A DNA stretch of 18,806 nt from Amoeboradix gromovi (taxonomy: Eukaryota > Sanchytriomycota > Sanchytriomycetes > Sanchytriales > Sanchytriaceae): assembly GCA_018985225.1 (NCBI GenBank), contig JADGIF010000122.1, positions 1-18,806 on the forward strand, written 5' to 3'. Positions 1-7,518 of this stretch are shown here, piece by piece. The notes under the pieces were generated by a model. The model did not search any database and was not told where the DNA came from. It was given only the letters and a program-made list of their open reading frames with translations. Position 1 is the stretch's first letter. Every line of letters begins with the position of its first letter. A program made the position numbers and the translations under genes.

Positions 1-65
1 CCACTCGCCTCTTAAATAATGTTCCAAGTTGTTACAGAAAGTTAGTCCAGTTTTTATATTTGATG
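1..65 (-). repeat. Outer end of Fanzor-family transposon, copy A (runs off the left edge)
   Basis: Read on the minus strand this matches the left end of the element at 3234-3831 and the copy at 18681-18806. The shared core is an almost unbroken match ending in the terminal repeat ATATAAAAACTGGACTAAC. Copy A lacks 23 bp that copy C has, with the break between two AAAT direct repeats, which looks like a small slippage deletion. The outermost bases (GGGACA in the other copies) are degraded here, so the border lies near 62-65. The interior of the element lies beyond the window. That it is the same family is seen directly; whether the rest is a full element cannot be told. Confidence 0.85.
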
Positions 66-257
66 AAACACATGTTAAATTTTGGAAATCTAGCTTACGG
101 CTTGGTTGGGATTGGATTTCTCGGTGGAGTGTTTGAAAATGAGTACCAAATATATTGCCTTCTACTTCTTTTTTTTGGAATAATTTTAATCATGATCCAA
201 GAAGATGGATATAAAAGACTTAGAAATACTGAATCAACCGATACTCTAGTGGAATAA
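63..257 (+). CDS. Small two-segment membrane protein, unrecognised, possibly a 3' gene fragment
   Basis: This is a 64-codon frame from ATG 63 to TAA 255-257, with AATAAA overlapping the stop (253-258), as after several real genes here. The protein has two hydrophobic stretches, roughly residues 8-24 (NLAYGLVGIGFLGGVF) and 29-45 (YCLLLLFFGIILIMI), followed by a charged tail beginning QEDGYKRLRN. This suggests a hairpin-like small integral membrane protein. The frame is open by one further codon (TTG) upstream, and its first ATG is formed by the inner GATG of the transposon terminal repeat. The ORF may therefore be the surviving 3' part of a larger gene into which copy A inserted, now starting at a codon provided by the transposon. 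No family is recognised, and an intact micro-protein is the alternative. Confidence 0.45.
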   Translation: MKHMLNFGNLAYGLVGIGFLGGVFENEYQIYCLLLLFFGIILIMIQEDGYKRLRNTESTDTLVE

Positions 258-1168
258 AATATAAAGTAAATAATTCATGCCTTCAGTTTTTTCTCTGGGA
301 CACACTGCACATTAAATCACCTAGATATTAATGCGAGGGGAGAAATTTATGTTGCCATTTCTTGTCTCCAAAGTTGATCTTGTAACAATTACTAACAACC
401 TTTCAATTACCAGAAGATAATTACAGCAAACAAACACATCCCTGTCGAAATCTACATCACAGCAGGTACATTGGCGTAATCTAAGGCAGTTTAGAACCAA
501 AATCTCTTTGGATGCTATGGTCCTGTTGCTAATATAGCACTACTCAACACTTATGAAACGTGGAATAAGATGCAAAAAAATTCTTTTTAACTTATAGATT
601 AAGCCATCCTTTGCAATACTATTTTGCGTTCTTTATATTGCGCCTATTCTTACACCGTCATAATAATTGTTTACATTACTTTGTGGCTTCTTTTATTTAG
701 ATTATTAGTGGCTATATTTCTGAATAACTTGAGCGAATTCTTACCGCCTAGGTAAAACGAAATTCTGGTGTTGACGGCTTTGTGATAATAAGAATCAGGA
801 GGAGGCATTAAACGACTATAGACAGAGCAGCCTGTATCCAGCAAATTTATGGCTACTTGTTAATTGTTTCAAGAAAAGTAAGTAAAAACAAGTGCCCATA
901 TTCTAACAAGCATTGTGTTAGTTAAACGGGAGTAAGGGTAAAAAATTTTTATTTTCTGCATTGATCTATCGATTCTAATTGATTGAGTCGATTCATCTAA
1001 TTACATAAGCTATTCGCTACATTATACTTTTTTCAGACTTTTCTAACTGCATAAGAACCCTATATCTTGTTTATCATAAATTGCGTTGTTTGGAGGCGTA
1101 AAGCAGCGAGGAACATGTTCTTGAAATGTGTGCATTCTTGTTTAATCTAGCCTTAGGATAATAGAAGC
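258..1168. other. 911-bp stretch without an established gene
   Basis: No uninterrupted reading frame of note and no tRNA-like box pair was seen. One candidate spliced mini-gene (349-532) is listed separately. Other visible marks are a perfect TACTAAC branch-point-like site at 390-396 and a short hairpin near 967-991 (arms ATCGATTC and GAGTCGAT). Pyrimidine tracts near 1027-1045 precede the DOMON gene. The last 200 bp presumably carry its promoter and 5' leader, but no specific element can be named. Confidence 0.5.
349..532 (+). CDS. Candidate three-exon mini-gene with ultra-short introns
   Basis: Proposed exons are 349-381, 414-465 and 486-532, ending in TAA, for about 43 residues. Intron 1 (382-413, 32 nt) begins GTAACA, contains a perfect TACTAAC and ends TTACCAG. 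Intron 2 (466-485, 20 nt) begins GTACAT and ends TCTAAG. The product starts MLPFLVSKVDL and continues with a beta-like stretch, HIPVEIYITAG. I do not recognise it. The splice signals are good and the sizes fit the 21-nt ARP4 intron. However, other splice choices give a different open reading (a Ser/Thr/Gln-rich segment before LLNTYETWNKMQ). This is therefore a lead rather than an annotation. Confidence 0.22.
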
Positions 1169-2323
1169 ATGAGCTGGCACTGCAACAGGGTTACTGGCTT
1201 CTTATTTACTCTGTTTAAAATTCTTGCTATTTATAAAACCAGGACTTTTACAGTCAGTTTCAGGATGGTAAGCCGGAGTGTGAAACTTAGTTTTATGCCA
1301 AATTTCTGCACTCAGGATAATAAACTTTGTATTGGAGCATCAAAAACAAACGATTACATAAACGTTACAATAACCGCAGATAGTTCTATAGGCTATGGTG
1401 CATTTGGTACGGGAAACACCATGGATGGATCAGATATGATTCTTGTTTGGAACATAAACAACCAAATAGGAATTAGCAACAGAAAAGGTAGAGGTCATGA
1501 TATTGATTTGCAAAAGAATGTATGGAATGTGCAAAGCAAGGAAGTAATTGACAATAGCATAAGAGTAACTATTAGTAGATTGCTGGAGCTGGATAATAGA
1601 CCGCAAATCAAATCCATTAACTCATTCATTTGGTGCTGGAGTCTCGACAAAATAAAGAGTCTGGAAGAAAGTGCGGCAATCCCATACCATGATCTAAGTG
1701 GCACTTTTACTATGAATCTGGAGAGCGGAGAGTTAAATATAGTCGAAAAAGCAAGTTCTGAGCTACAAACAAGTCACGGGATACTTATGTGCTTGGCTTG
1801 GTTGGTTCTAATTCCATTTTCTACAATTCTGTCCCGTTTCTTTAAGTTAAAACTGGCTAATTGGTTCAAAATTCACAAGATTATCAACATTTCTAGTAGT
1901 GCAATAGTTGTTTTGGCGCTTTTGCTCATTATCATTGATAGAAATGGTATTGTTTTTATTGGAAAGTTAGATCCTCATCCGATTTTTGGAATATTTATTT
2001 TTGTGCTGTTGCTGCTTCAAGTGTTTCTTGGGTTTTTTATAGATCAGAAATTTAACAGATTTAGGAAAATGGTACCACTCAGAGATAGACTTCATTGGTA
2101 TTTGGGGTATTTCACTATTTTTTTATCTGTAATTAATGTGTTTTTGGGAATGAAAACATCAAGCTCAAAAGTATACGGTTACGTATTTTTATCTATATTT
2201 TTGGTCTATATTCTAGTTTGGATTGTACTAAATTTGCGAATGGGAAGAGTTCATGAAGTATTTGAAGCCTCTCCTGAATCATCCAGCGATAACAACAATC
2301 GACAAGATGATCACATTGAATGA
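1169..2323 (+). CDS. DOMON domain-cytochrome b561 membrane oxidoreductase
   Basis: Predicted 384-residue transmembrane electron-transfer protein of the fungal DOMON-cyt b561 type. The family couples a haem-binding DOMON domain on the lumenal or extracellular side to a two-haem b561 core. DOMON spans about residues 44-192: a start with paired cysteines (FCTQDNKLC), the core GAFGTGNTMDGSDMILVW containing candidate haem ligand Met85, and SNRKGRGH. The b561 part (about 200-356) has four histidines in the expected helical spacing: H203, H236, H270 and H309. The tail is Ser/Asp/Asn-rich and hydrophilic. The gene ends 26 bp from the stop of the convergent PQ-loop gene, with AATAAA at 2331-2336. The N-terminus is uncertain: family members place a signal peptide directly before the FC motif, but residues 31-45 here are not hydrophobic. 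A possible 23-nt intron (1268-1290) would change the upstream frame. Confidence 0.85.
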   Translation: MSWHCNRVTGFLFTLFKILAIYKTRTFTVSFRMVSRSVKLSFMPNFCTQDNKLCIGASKTNDYINVTITADSSIGYGAFGTGNTMDGSDMILVWNINNQIGISNRKGRGHDIDLQKNVWNVQSKEVIDNSIRVTISRLLELDNRPQIKSINSFIWCWSLDKIKSLEESAAIPYHDLSGTFTMNLESGELNIVEKASSELQTSHGILMCLAWLVLIPFSTILSRFFKLKLANWFKIHKIINISSSAIVVLALLLIIIDRNGIVFIGKLDPHPIFGIFIFVLLLLQVFLGFFIDQKFNRFRKMVPLRDRLHWYLGYFTIFLSVINVFLGMKTSSSKVYGYVFLSIFLVYILVWIVLNLRMGRVHEVFEASPESSSDNNNRQDDHIE

Positions 2324-2349
2324 TATTTTCAATAAACTTACATCTTTTA

Positions 2350-3069
2350 TTAATCCACATGAGAATAATTATGTTCTTTGTACATAAAATATTGAAAAAA
2401 TACAATCAAGTCCAATCCTATAGTTCCCACTGAGCCAAGAAGAAACGGAAAACTGTTTGGAGACCAGTGTAATATTAAAGAGAGACTGTAAGTTGTGTTC
2501 CCCATTATTGCACAGAAAAACATTGTCAAGCTCAGGGATTGAACTGACTTTATCTTATAATTGGTTATCAGCTGGGGAAATCTGCTGCACAAATATAAAA
2601 GACAGCAGATCCAAGATATGAAAGAACCAAGGTTTTGATAATCTATGTTTGATGCGCCTCCCATTACAGGGCTCGCTAGAATAAGCGGGGACAGCAGGCT
2701 CGGAGACAGGCTTGGCCTTCTAGAGACTATGATAACCTCTGCAACGCTTCGATAAAAGATACATTGAGATAGCAAAATAGTATCAATCAGAACAAAGTAA
2801 ACTGCTAAATATACCTGAAATGGTTTTTGGTTAGTTAGTTTACCGCCAACTAGGTTGCATATGTCACCAAGTAACCAAATAAATATGAAGTTGACATTAA
2901 CGTACTTCTTGTTTTTGTAATTTTTAAGTATTTGGGGTATCTGCGCACATATCCAGAAGGCAATACTAGCATAACCAAGCAAGAAAGAAAACAACTCATT
3001 TGTAGTATATACGCATTCGTTTAGAAGTAATGGAAAACTATAGGCGAAATCTTTACAAGTTTGTTCCAT
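2350..3069 (-). CDS. PQ-loop repeat transporter (PQLC2/Ypq-like)
   Basis: Membrane protein of 239 residues with two PQ-loop repeats, the hallmark of the MtN3/SWEET-related family that includes vacuolar and lysosomal cationic amino acid exporters (PQLC2 in animals, Ypq1-3 in yeast). Repeat 1 contains CAQIPQILKNYK (Pro45-Gln46) and repeat 2 CSRFPQLITNYK (Pro165-Gln166). The rest is mostly hydrophobic, with about seven likely helices and a polar loop near residues 115-145. The open frame extends to 3120 but begins there only at a TTG. The first ATG (3067-3069) gives an N-terminus of family-like length, so I start there. The gene is convergent with the DOMON-b561 gene, and transposon copy B begins 164 bp upstream of its start. 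The family is clear; the exact substrate and subfamily are inferred. Confidence 0.82.
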   Translation of the reverse strand: MEQTCKDFAYSFPLLLNECVYTTNELFSFLLGYASIAFWICAQIPQILKNYKNKKYVNVNFIFIWLLGDICNLVGGKLTNQKPFQVYLAVYFVLIDTILLSQCIFYRSVAEVIIVSRRPSLSPSLLSPLILASPVMGGASNIDYQNLGSFISWICCLLYLCSRFPQLITNYKIKSVQSLSLTMFFCAIMGNTTYSLSLILHWSPNSFPFLLGSVGTIGLDLIVFFQYFMYKEHNYSHVD

Positions 3070-3233
3070 ATCTGAGACGTATATTAGAAACTGACCCGTC
3101 AGTTTGAATAGCTTTTCCAATGAATGTGCTTGGTAAGTAAAAAGAAGAAACCTTTACCAGAAGTCTCGACTTCTTACTTGGGCAATTCATAGGTGTGCAG
3201 AAATATCTATTTTACAACCTCCTATTTTTACAG

Positions 3234-3264
3234 TTGGGACATCAAATATAAAAACTGGACTAAC
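3234..3264. repeat. Left terminal inverted repeat of copy B
   Basis: 31 bp that pair with 3801-3831 with two mismatches (positions 9 and 24 of the repeat). The same end is present in copy C, where homology starts at GGGACATC. That suggests the true transposon tip is GGGACA or TTGGGACA. A second GGGACAT-like heptamer occurs about 43 bp inside the element in copy C (18727-18733). Confidence 0.85.
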
Positions 3265-3486
3265 TTTCTGTAACAACTTTGAACATTATTTCATCTTTAT
3301 TAATTTTATGGATTTAAGAGGCGAGTGGACATTCAGCTAGTTGCGGAGTTAACGAGTATGAAAGGAAAATAAATAACTATGTATCGAAATTTCAAAAATA
3401 AATATTCTGTACAGCTATTCTCTTACTCTTTCATCCAATCTTTATTTCAAATGAACCTCTGATTCATAATACTATTTCATAATTGA

Positions 3487-3810
3487 AATTCAGCAAGACA
3501 AGAGTCAGGGAGACTGTCCATAGATTACACTTCAAAGAAATGTAGTGTCTGTGAGAATGAAATAGACAAGAGTAATGATGTTAGTACAACATTACATAAT
3601 GACTCTAGAAAAGAGTACCGTCTAAGAAGATGCACCTCTTGCTTAGATGCTCAAAGACCTCATATATTTGAAAGAGATGTAGGGTCTTCTAGTTTTATTT
3701 TGAAGAGGGGAATACAATTAATGAGAGAATCTTGGTATAATAGAAGAAGATCTTTTATTAATGATAGCATTTCCTCCGTGTGGTGCACCTTTAAAAACGA
3801 GTTAGTCTAG
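3487..3810 (+). pseudogene. Fanzor (eukaryotic TnpB-like RNA-guided nuclease) C-terminal relic
   Basis: This is a 107-codon open frame bounded by an in-frame TGA at 3484-3486 and a TAG at 3808-3810 inside the right terminal repeat. It reads IDYTSKKCSVCENEID, then YRLRRCTSC, then FERDVGSSSFILKRGIQL. This is the zinc-ribbon of the OrfB/TnpB family: a TSK-x-CxxC knuckle (Cys codons 3541 and 3550), a second CxxC (3631 and 3640), and an RDV motif whose Asp (codon 3676-3678) corresponds to the last RuvC catalytic residue. In intact TnpB and Fanzor proteins this ribbon is inserted in the RuvC nuclease near the C-terminus. The wedge/REC domains and the earlier RuvC motifs are missing, so no nuclease can be made from this copy. 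The frame itself has no internal stop, which suggests a young deletion or an undetected upstream splice acceptor. The family call rests on motif spacing, not on a search. Confidence 0.75.
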
Positions 3811-3831
3811 TTTTTATATTTGGTGTCCCAA
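3801..3831. repeat. Right terminal inverted repeat of copy B
   Basis: Inverse of 3234-3264 with 29 of 31 matches. The stop codon of the Fanzor relic (3808-3810) lies within it, so the coding sequence runs into the transposon end. Confidence 0.85.
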
Positions 3832-4824
3832 ATGCATCAGCATCCCAATTAATTATGAGAGCACATGAATTGGCATTTTCTGTGTCCATTATGTGAAAAT
3901 GCTTGCTTGAAAAGATATGATTATATTTTGATTTAAAGGTATTATATCTTCCGTGAAATTAATTTTAACAGTCTTTCGTAAGGTCCGAGCGGCTCAAAAA
4001 AATCGGTAACACATTTATATATCTTAAAGTAACGACGACTAATATGCAATTTTCCTCCGTTGCACAATACGTTGTGTACCTTCAAAACATGTTAAATTAT
4101 GAAAGCAATACTTTTATTTTTTAAGTGACAAATATCTATTTAGACGAAGGTGAGTCAGCTTACCATTACAACACACTGCACAAATTCTAGATAAACCTTT
4201 TAAAACAAATGTCTGAAAAGGTTGAAATAATAAATTAGAAAATTCGATGTTTTACCGTCATGTTCTAATTTCTCTTCTTTGCCATCTTGGTCTTTCAGCA
4301 TTGCGAAGTAGATTTCTAAGACATGGGTCGGGGTCGTAACACATGCCTTAGTATCACTGTCTGCGGGTTAATCAGTGAGCTAACTGACCTTAAATTTGGC
4401 CTTGCGAGATTGCTGAATACTAATAAGCTTCCCGTCAGCCGCATAACAACTAAGGCAATAAACAGATCCACTGAATTCAATAACTCCAGTAATATCGAGA
4501 TCTCATATGTTTTCGATGAGAACACTCATTTGCGAATCATTGTAATCATGGACAGTTCCGCCAAGAGTTTAATATGCTGGCGCAGGTCTCTAGGTCACAG
4601 GTGACCTTGAAATTGGGTCACGAGTTGTGAAATTGCTTGTTTTCGTAATTAAATGGGTATAACCGTTGAACTACAGTTTGAGCACCTATTTTTAGGTTTT
4701 CGCATAAGTATTAAGTTGAATCTTTTTCATACTTGAGTCTCATTCACTCCCTTGCATTATGTTTTCATAGAGCATGTTGCTAACATTCTATTTTGATAAA
4801 GTTTCAAACCTCCTTTTATATTAA
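3832..4824. other. 993-bp stretch with only a candidate spliced gene
   Basis: No established gene. It holds the candidate minus-strand gene at 4187-4501, listed separately, and a competing 93-codon plus-strand frame (4323-4604) that I rejected. A palindrome with 7-bp arms and a 2-bp spacer lies at 4592-4607 (AGGTCAC..GTGACCT), with a third GGTCAC nearby at 4616-4621. The last 200 bp must hold the promoter of the Coq3 gene. A TGCTAAC site near 4778-4784 could be the branch point of a 5' intron of that gene. Confidence 0.45.
4187..4501 (-). CDS. Candidate 3' part of an unrecognised spliced gene
   Basis: Proposed minus-strand exons are 4501-4389, 4346-4256 and 4212-4187 (TAG stop). Exon 1 reads without interruption through DITGVIEFSGSVYCLSCY and AADGKLISIQQSRKAKFK. 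Exon 2 has CVTTPTHVLEIYFAMLKDQD, and exon 3 ends CFKRFI. The 43-nt intron 4213-4255 is well formed: GTAAAA donor, TTCTAAT branch site, TTTTCAG acceptor. The 42-nt intron 4347-4388 has a weaker donor (GTCAGT) and ends CTAAG. Frame is preserved across both junctions. Upstream exons would lie to the right but could not be fixed, because two frames compete near 4505-4600. The protein is not recognised. The opposite strand is also open across part of this DNA, which lowers confidence. Confidence 0.35.
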
Positions 4825-5472
4825 ATGTTCGCCAGAAGCACAGCTGACTGGATGAATTCCAACGGTCCTTTTAAATACCTTCACAAACTTAATGATATAA
4901 GAATTCCTTATATTTCTAACATAATGAAAATATCAGGTAAAAAAGTACTTGATGTTGGTGCTGGAGGTGGAATATTGTCAACAGAGCTTTTAAAAATGGG
5001 TGCAAACGTGACATCAATAGACTTAGAACCAAGTAATCTGAGCGTCATGCGCGAAGTTAAAGATTTAATGAAGTTAAACAATTGGGAGATAAAGAACGAA
5101 AATATATTCGATATCAACGACAAATATGATATTGTGATTGCTTCTGAAGTTATTGAGCATGTTGATGAGCAGCATGCGTTCCTATCTCGCTGCTGCGAGT
5201 TAACAAAGAAAAACGGTGCTTTTGTGTTATCAACTATAAACAAAACTCTCTTGTCTCATTTTATAACAATTACACTTGCTGAGAATTTGCTAGGTAAAAT
5301 CGACAAAGGAACACATGATTCTAGGCTTTACGTTTGCCCTGAGGATGTTAACGTTAAAGGCTATAGTTTATCAAATGTTAAGCCATTTATTTTAAATCCG
5401 CTAAGCGATAATTTTGTGCATATTGAATTTCCAACAATCCATTGGATTGGGTGCATGACTCATAATTCATAG
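4825..5472 (+). CDS. COQ3: Ubiquinone biosynthesis O-methyltransferase Coq3
   Basis: Class I SAM-dependent methyltransferase of the UbiG/Coq3 family, 215 residues. Family members perform both O-methylations in ubiquinone synthesis on the mitochondrial inner membrane. Diagnostic features in order: TADWMNSNGPFKYLHKLN (7-23), the SAM-binding motif VLDVGAGGGILSTEL (41-55), acidic SID at 64-66, EVIEHV (108-113), and STINKTLLSHF followed by ENLLGKIDKGTHD (136-165), the UbiG/Coq3 signature. Eukaryotic homologues carry a mitochondrial presequence; here homology starts at residue 6, directly after MFARS. A stop codon lies immediately before this ATG, but CAG at 4833-4835 could be a splice acceptor joining an upstream presequence exon. 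The gene ends 86 bp before the HECT ligase on the same strand. Confidence 0.9.
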   Translation: MFARSTADWMNSNGPFKYLHKLNDIRIPYISNIMKISGKKVLDVGAGGGILSTELLKMGANVTSIDLEPSNLSVMREVKDLMKLNNWEIKNENIFDINDKYDIVIASEVIEHVDEQHAFLSRCCELTKKNGAFVLSTINKTLLSHFITITLAENLLGKIDKGTHDSRLYVCPEDVNVKGYSLSNVKPFILNPLSDNFVHIEFPTIHWIGCMTHNS

Positions 5473-5558
5473 TAAATTTAATTATTACGACGCTTCTTAG
5501 ATTTGCTTCACTTTTAGTCGAGTATTAACTTGAGTTTCATTTTTCAAACTTCATTTTT

Positions 5559-7394
5559 ATGGATTACAATTACATCAGCTCTGATATTGGGAGAGATCAC
5601 CTCTCAACATTAGAAAGCTTTAAAAACGGACAGCAGTTATGTAAATTGCATCTAATTTGGAACGTGTTTTTGGATCCCAATTTGCTGGACCAATCTCATC
5701 AAAATATAGTTCTGTCTACATGTAAATTAATCTGTAATTTACCTCTCTATGGTATAAGATGGATGATTAAAGGCCTAATTGAGAATTGCTCTACTGCTCC
5801 AGATGATAATAATTTAGGCTCACGTTCAACTCTAGTTACCTTTATAGACACGTCGCCCAAAGATCTTTGCGTTCCTGACCACTACCACTCTTGGTTCTAT
5901 TCTTTTGAATCCAAGAAAATAAAAGGTAAATTAGACACCAACGTGAATATCGTGTCGCCTCGCTCTGATCTTTCTAAAGTTTTTAATACCATTCTAACCA
6001 CTTTACAACACTTCTTAACCACTTGGGCCTGTGAAGATCTCTCTTTCGATCTAGTGGAAGACGTGTTTTTGGTTTTATCTGTTTTATTCGAGGCCTCCAA
6101 CAACTTTAAAATACTAAACAACAACTTATTCTACAATTATGCGGTCAGTGAGACGATGGATGTTAAGCACCATTTTCCAAAGTGGAAACTTGACAACGGC
6201 TTTAGTGTTTGTAAATATCCATTTATTATGACTCCTTCAACTAAGGCGGATGTGTTAAGGGTAGAAAGCATGGTTCAGATGAGGCATGAACTTCAGGACG
6301 CATTTTTTCGCGCTATGTTCAGCGGCGTAAACAGTCCATATTTCACTTTGAATGTCCGGAGGGATTATTTAATCCGTGATGCGTTGTACCAAATAGAAAC
6401 AAAACATCCTTCAGACTTGAAAAAGCAATTGAGAGTGACATTTCAAAATGAGGAAGCTATCGATGAAGGTGGGCCGCAAAAAGAATTCTACCGCCTAATT
6501 ATTAGAGACATGTTTAAAGAAGAATATGGGCTTTTTAGATACTTCAAGGATAGCAGAATGTGGTGGTTTGCGCTGGATTCCATGGTTGATGGGGACTGCT
6601 TAAAAGAGTATAGACTGGTTGGAGAACTAATCGGAATAGCAATCTATAATGGTATTCATTTGGATATCAACTTTCCTTTGGCGCTATACAAGAAGGTTCT
6701 AAACGAGCCATTGGATTTAGATGATCTAAGGCTGCTAGACTCTCAACTGGCAAACTCTTTAAAGATTATCAAAACGATGAAATCAGATGTGGCTGAGTTA
6801 GGATTAACATTTGAAATCGAGATACCCAGTTATGGACACGTACAAAAGAGTGAGTTATGCTTAAATGGAAAGAACATTGCAGTAACCAACAGCAATAGAG
6901 AAGAATACATTAGACTATACATTGATTATTATTTAAATAGAAGCATGGCTAAGCCGTTTTCATCTTTCTATGAAGGCTTTAACTTGATAACAAAAGGTAC
7001 CGCACTGACACTATTCAGGGCGGATGAGCTGGAAGAACTGATATGCGGAATACCAGAAATATCATTCAAAGAATTAGAATCAATAACTCAATATGATGGA
7101 GGATACAATCGAGAGTCCACTGTGATAAAATGGTTTTGGGAAATAGTTTTTGGCTTTAGTGATGAAGATAAGAAAAAGCTGCTCTACTTCACAACTAGTA
7201 GCGACAGAGTGCCGACAGGCGGATTTAGTAAAATGTCATTTATAATAAGCAAGAACGGAGGTGACACCGATAGAGTACCAACGGCGCACACATGTTTTAA
7301 TGTATTGCTCTTAAACGAATACTCGTCCAAAGATAAGTTGAAATTAAAGCTGACAACAGCGATTAGAAATGCAGAAGGTTTCGGACTATTATAA
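5559..7394 (+). CDS. HUL4: HECT-type E3 ubiquitin ligase (Hul4/UBE3-like)
   Basis: 611-residue ubiquitin ligase. HECT enzymes take ubiquitin from an E2 onto a catalytic cysteine and pass it to substrates. The N-terminal 215 residues are helical and poorly characterised. From CKYPFIMTP (218-226) and MRHELQDAFFRAM (241-253) the sequence is typical of the Hul4/HECTD2/UBE3A group. The HECT domain (about 265-611) contains NEEAIDEGGPQKEFYRLI in its N-lobe. The C-lobe has PTAHTCFNVLLLNEY, with the catalytic Cys at residue 579, and ends EGFGLL as HECT proteins do. Length is shorter than yeast Hul4 because the N-terminal extension is reduced. AATAAA lies 15 bp after the stop (7409-7414). HECT identity is certain; the orthologue assignment to Hul4 is probable. 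Confidence 0.9.
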   Translation: MDYNYISSDIGRDHLSTLESFKNGQQLCKLHLIWNVFLDPNLLDQSHQNIVLSTCKLICNLPLYGIRWMIKGLIENCSTAPDDNNLGSRSTLVTFIDTSPKDLCVPDHYHSWFYSFESKKIKGKLDTNVNIVSPRSDLSKVFNTILTTLQHFLTTWACEDLSFDLVEDVFLVLSVLFEASNNFKILNNNLFYNYAVSETMDVKHHFPKWKLDNGFSVCKYPFIMTPSTKADVLRVESMVQMRHELQDAFFRAMFSGVNSPYFTLNVRRDYLIRDALYQIETKHPSDLKKQLRVTFQNEEAIDEGGPQKEFYRLIIRDMFKEEYGLFRYFKDSRMWWFALDSMVDGDCLKEYRLVGELIGIAIYNGIHLDINFPLALYKKVLNEPLDLDDLRLLDSQLANSLKIIKTMKSDVAELGLTFEIEIPSYGHVQKSELCLNGKNIAVTNSNREEYIRLYIDYYLNRSMAKPFSSFYEGFNLITKGTALTLFRADELEELICGIPEISFKELESITQYDGGYNRESTVIKWFWEIVFGFSDEDKKKLLYFTTSSDRVPTGGFSKMSFIISKNGGDTDRVPTAHTCFNVLLLNEYSSKDKLKLKLTTAIRNAEGFGLL

Positions 7395-7518
7395 GAATTC
7401 AGAGTTTAAATAAAATTTGATTTATATGGATTTACTTGGGACACCGCCAAAATAAGACGAGCATTTAAAAAACCCATAATCATTGCCTATGATTTGCGTA
7501 ACAACTTGTAGTTATCAA

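Larger units (their letters stand above)
3234..3831 (+). mobile_element. 598-bp internally deleted DNA transposon with TIRs and a Fanzor relic (copy B)
   Basis: The two ends are inverted repeats of 31 bp with 29 matches: TTGGGACATCAAATATAAAA at the left against TTGGGACACCAAATATAAAA read inward from the right. The left end (3236 to about 3360) also matches copy C at about 95% identity over roughly 125 bp, and copy A in inverse orientation. The right third holds the C-terminal coding part of a Fanzor/TnpB-like nuclease. The N-terminal nuclease lobe is absent, so this is a non-autonomous, MITE-like deletion derivative. No target-site duplication was identified by eye, so the superfamily (Fanzors are known to ride in several) stays open. 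The element sits just upstream of the PQ-loop gene, in intergenic DNA. Confidence 0.82.

Noticed and set aside
3834-3930. Short frame reading WHFLCPLCENACLKRYDYIL, suggestive of a zinc finger
   Set aside because: Only one CxxC and no partnering His or Cys. The frame is under 25 codons and bounded by stops.
4270-4302. Patch similar to 7522-7554 (shared CTCTTCTTTGCCA and flanks), first taken as a dispersed repeat
   Set aside because: On the minus strand both are purine-rich Lys/Glu codons (GKEE) at the ends of the two candidate genes. A 13-base match is expected by chance at this scale.
4323-4604. 93-codon plus-strand ORF starting MGRGRNTCLSITV
   Set aside because: No recognisable family. The opposite strand offers spliced exons with better signals, and the frame length is unremarkable for a shadow of coding DNA.
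4592-4607. Perfect 7-bp inverted repeat AGGTCAC..GTGACCT as a regulatory operator
   Set aside because: Isolated, with a 2-bp spacer, not placed at a clear promoter, and without a second similar palindrome. Recorded only as a sequence mark.
7436-7445. TTGGGACACC identical to the tip of the right TIR of copy B
   Set aside because: Similarity fades after 10 bp and no inverse partner was found to the right. A ten-base match is not enough to call another element.
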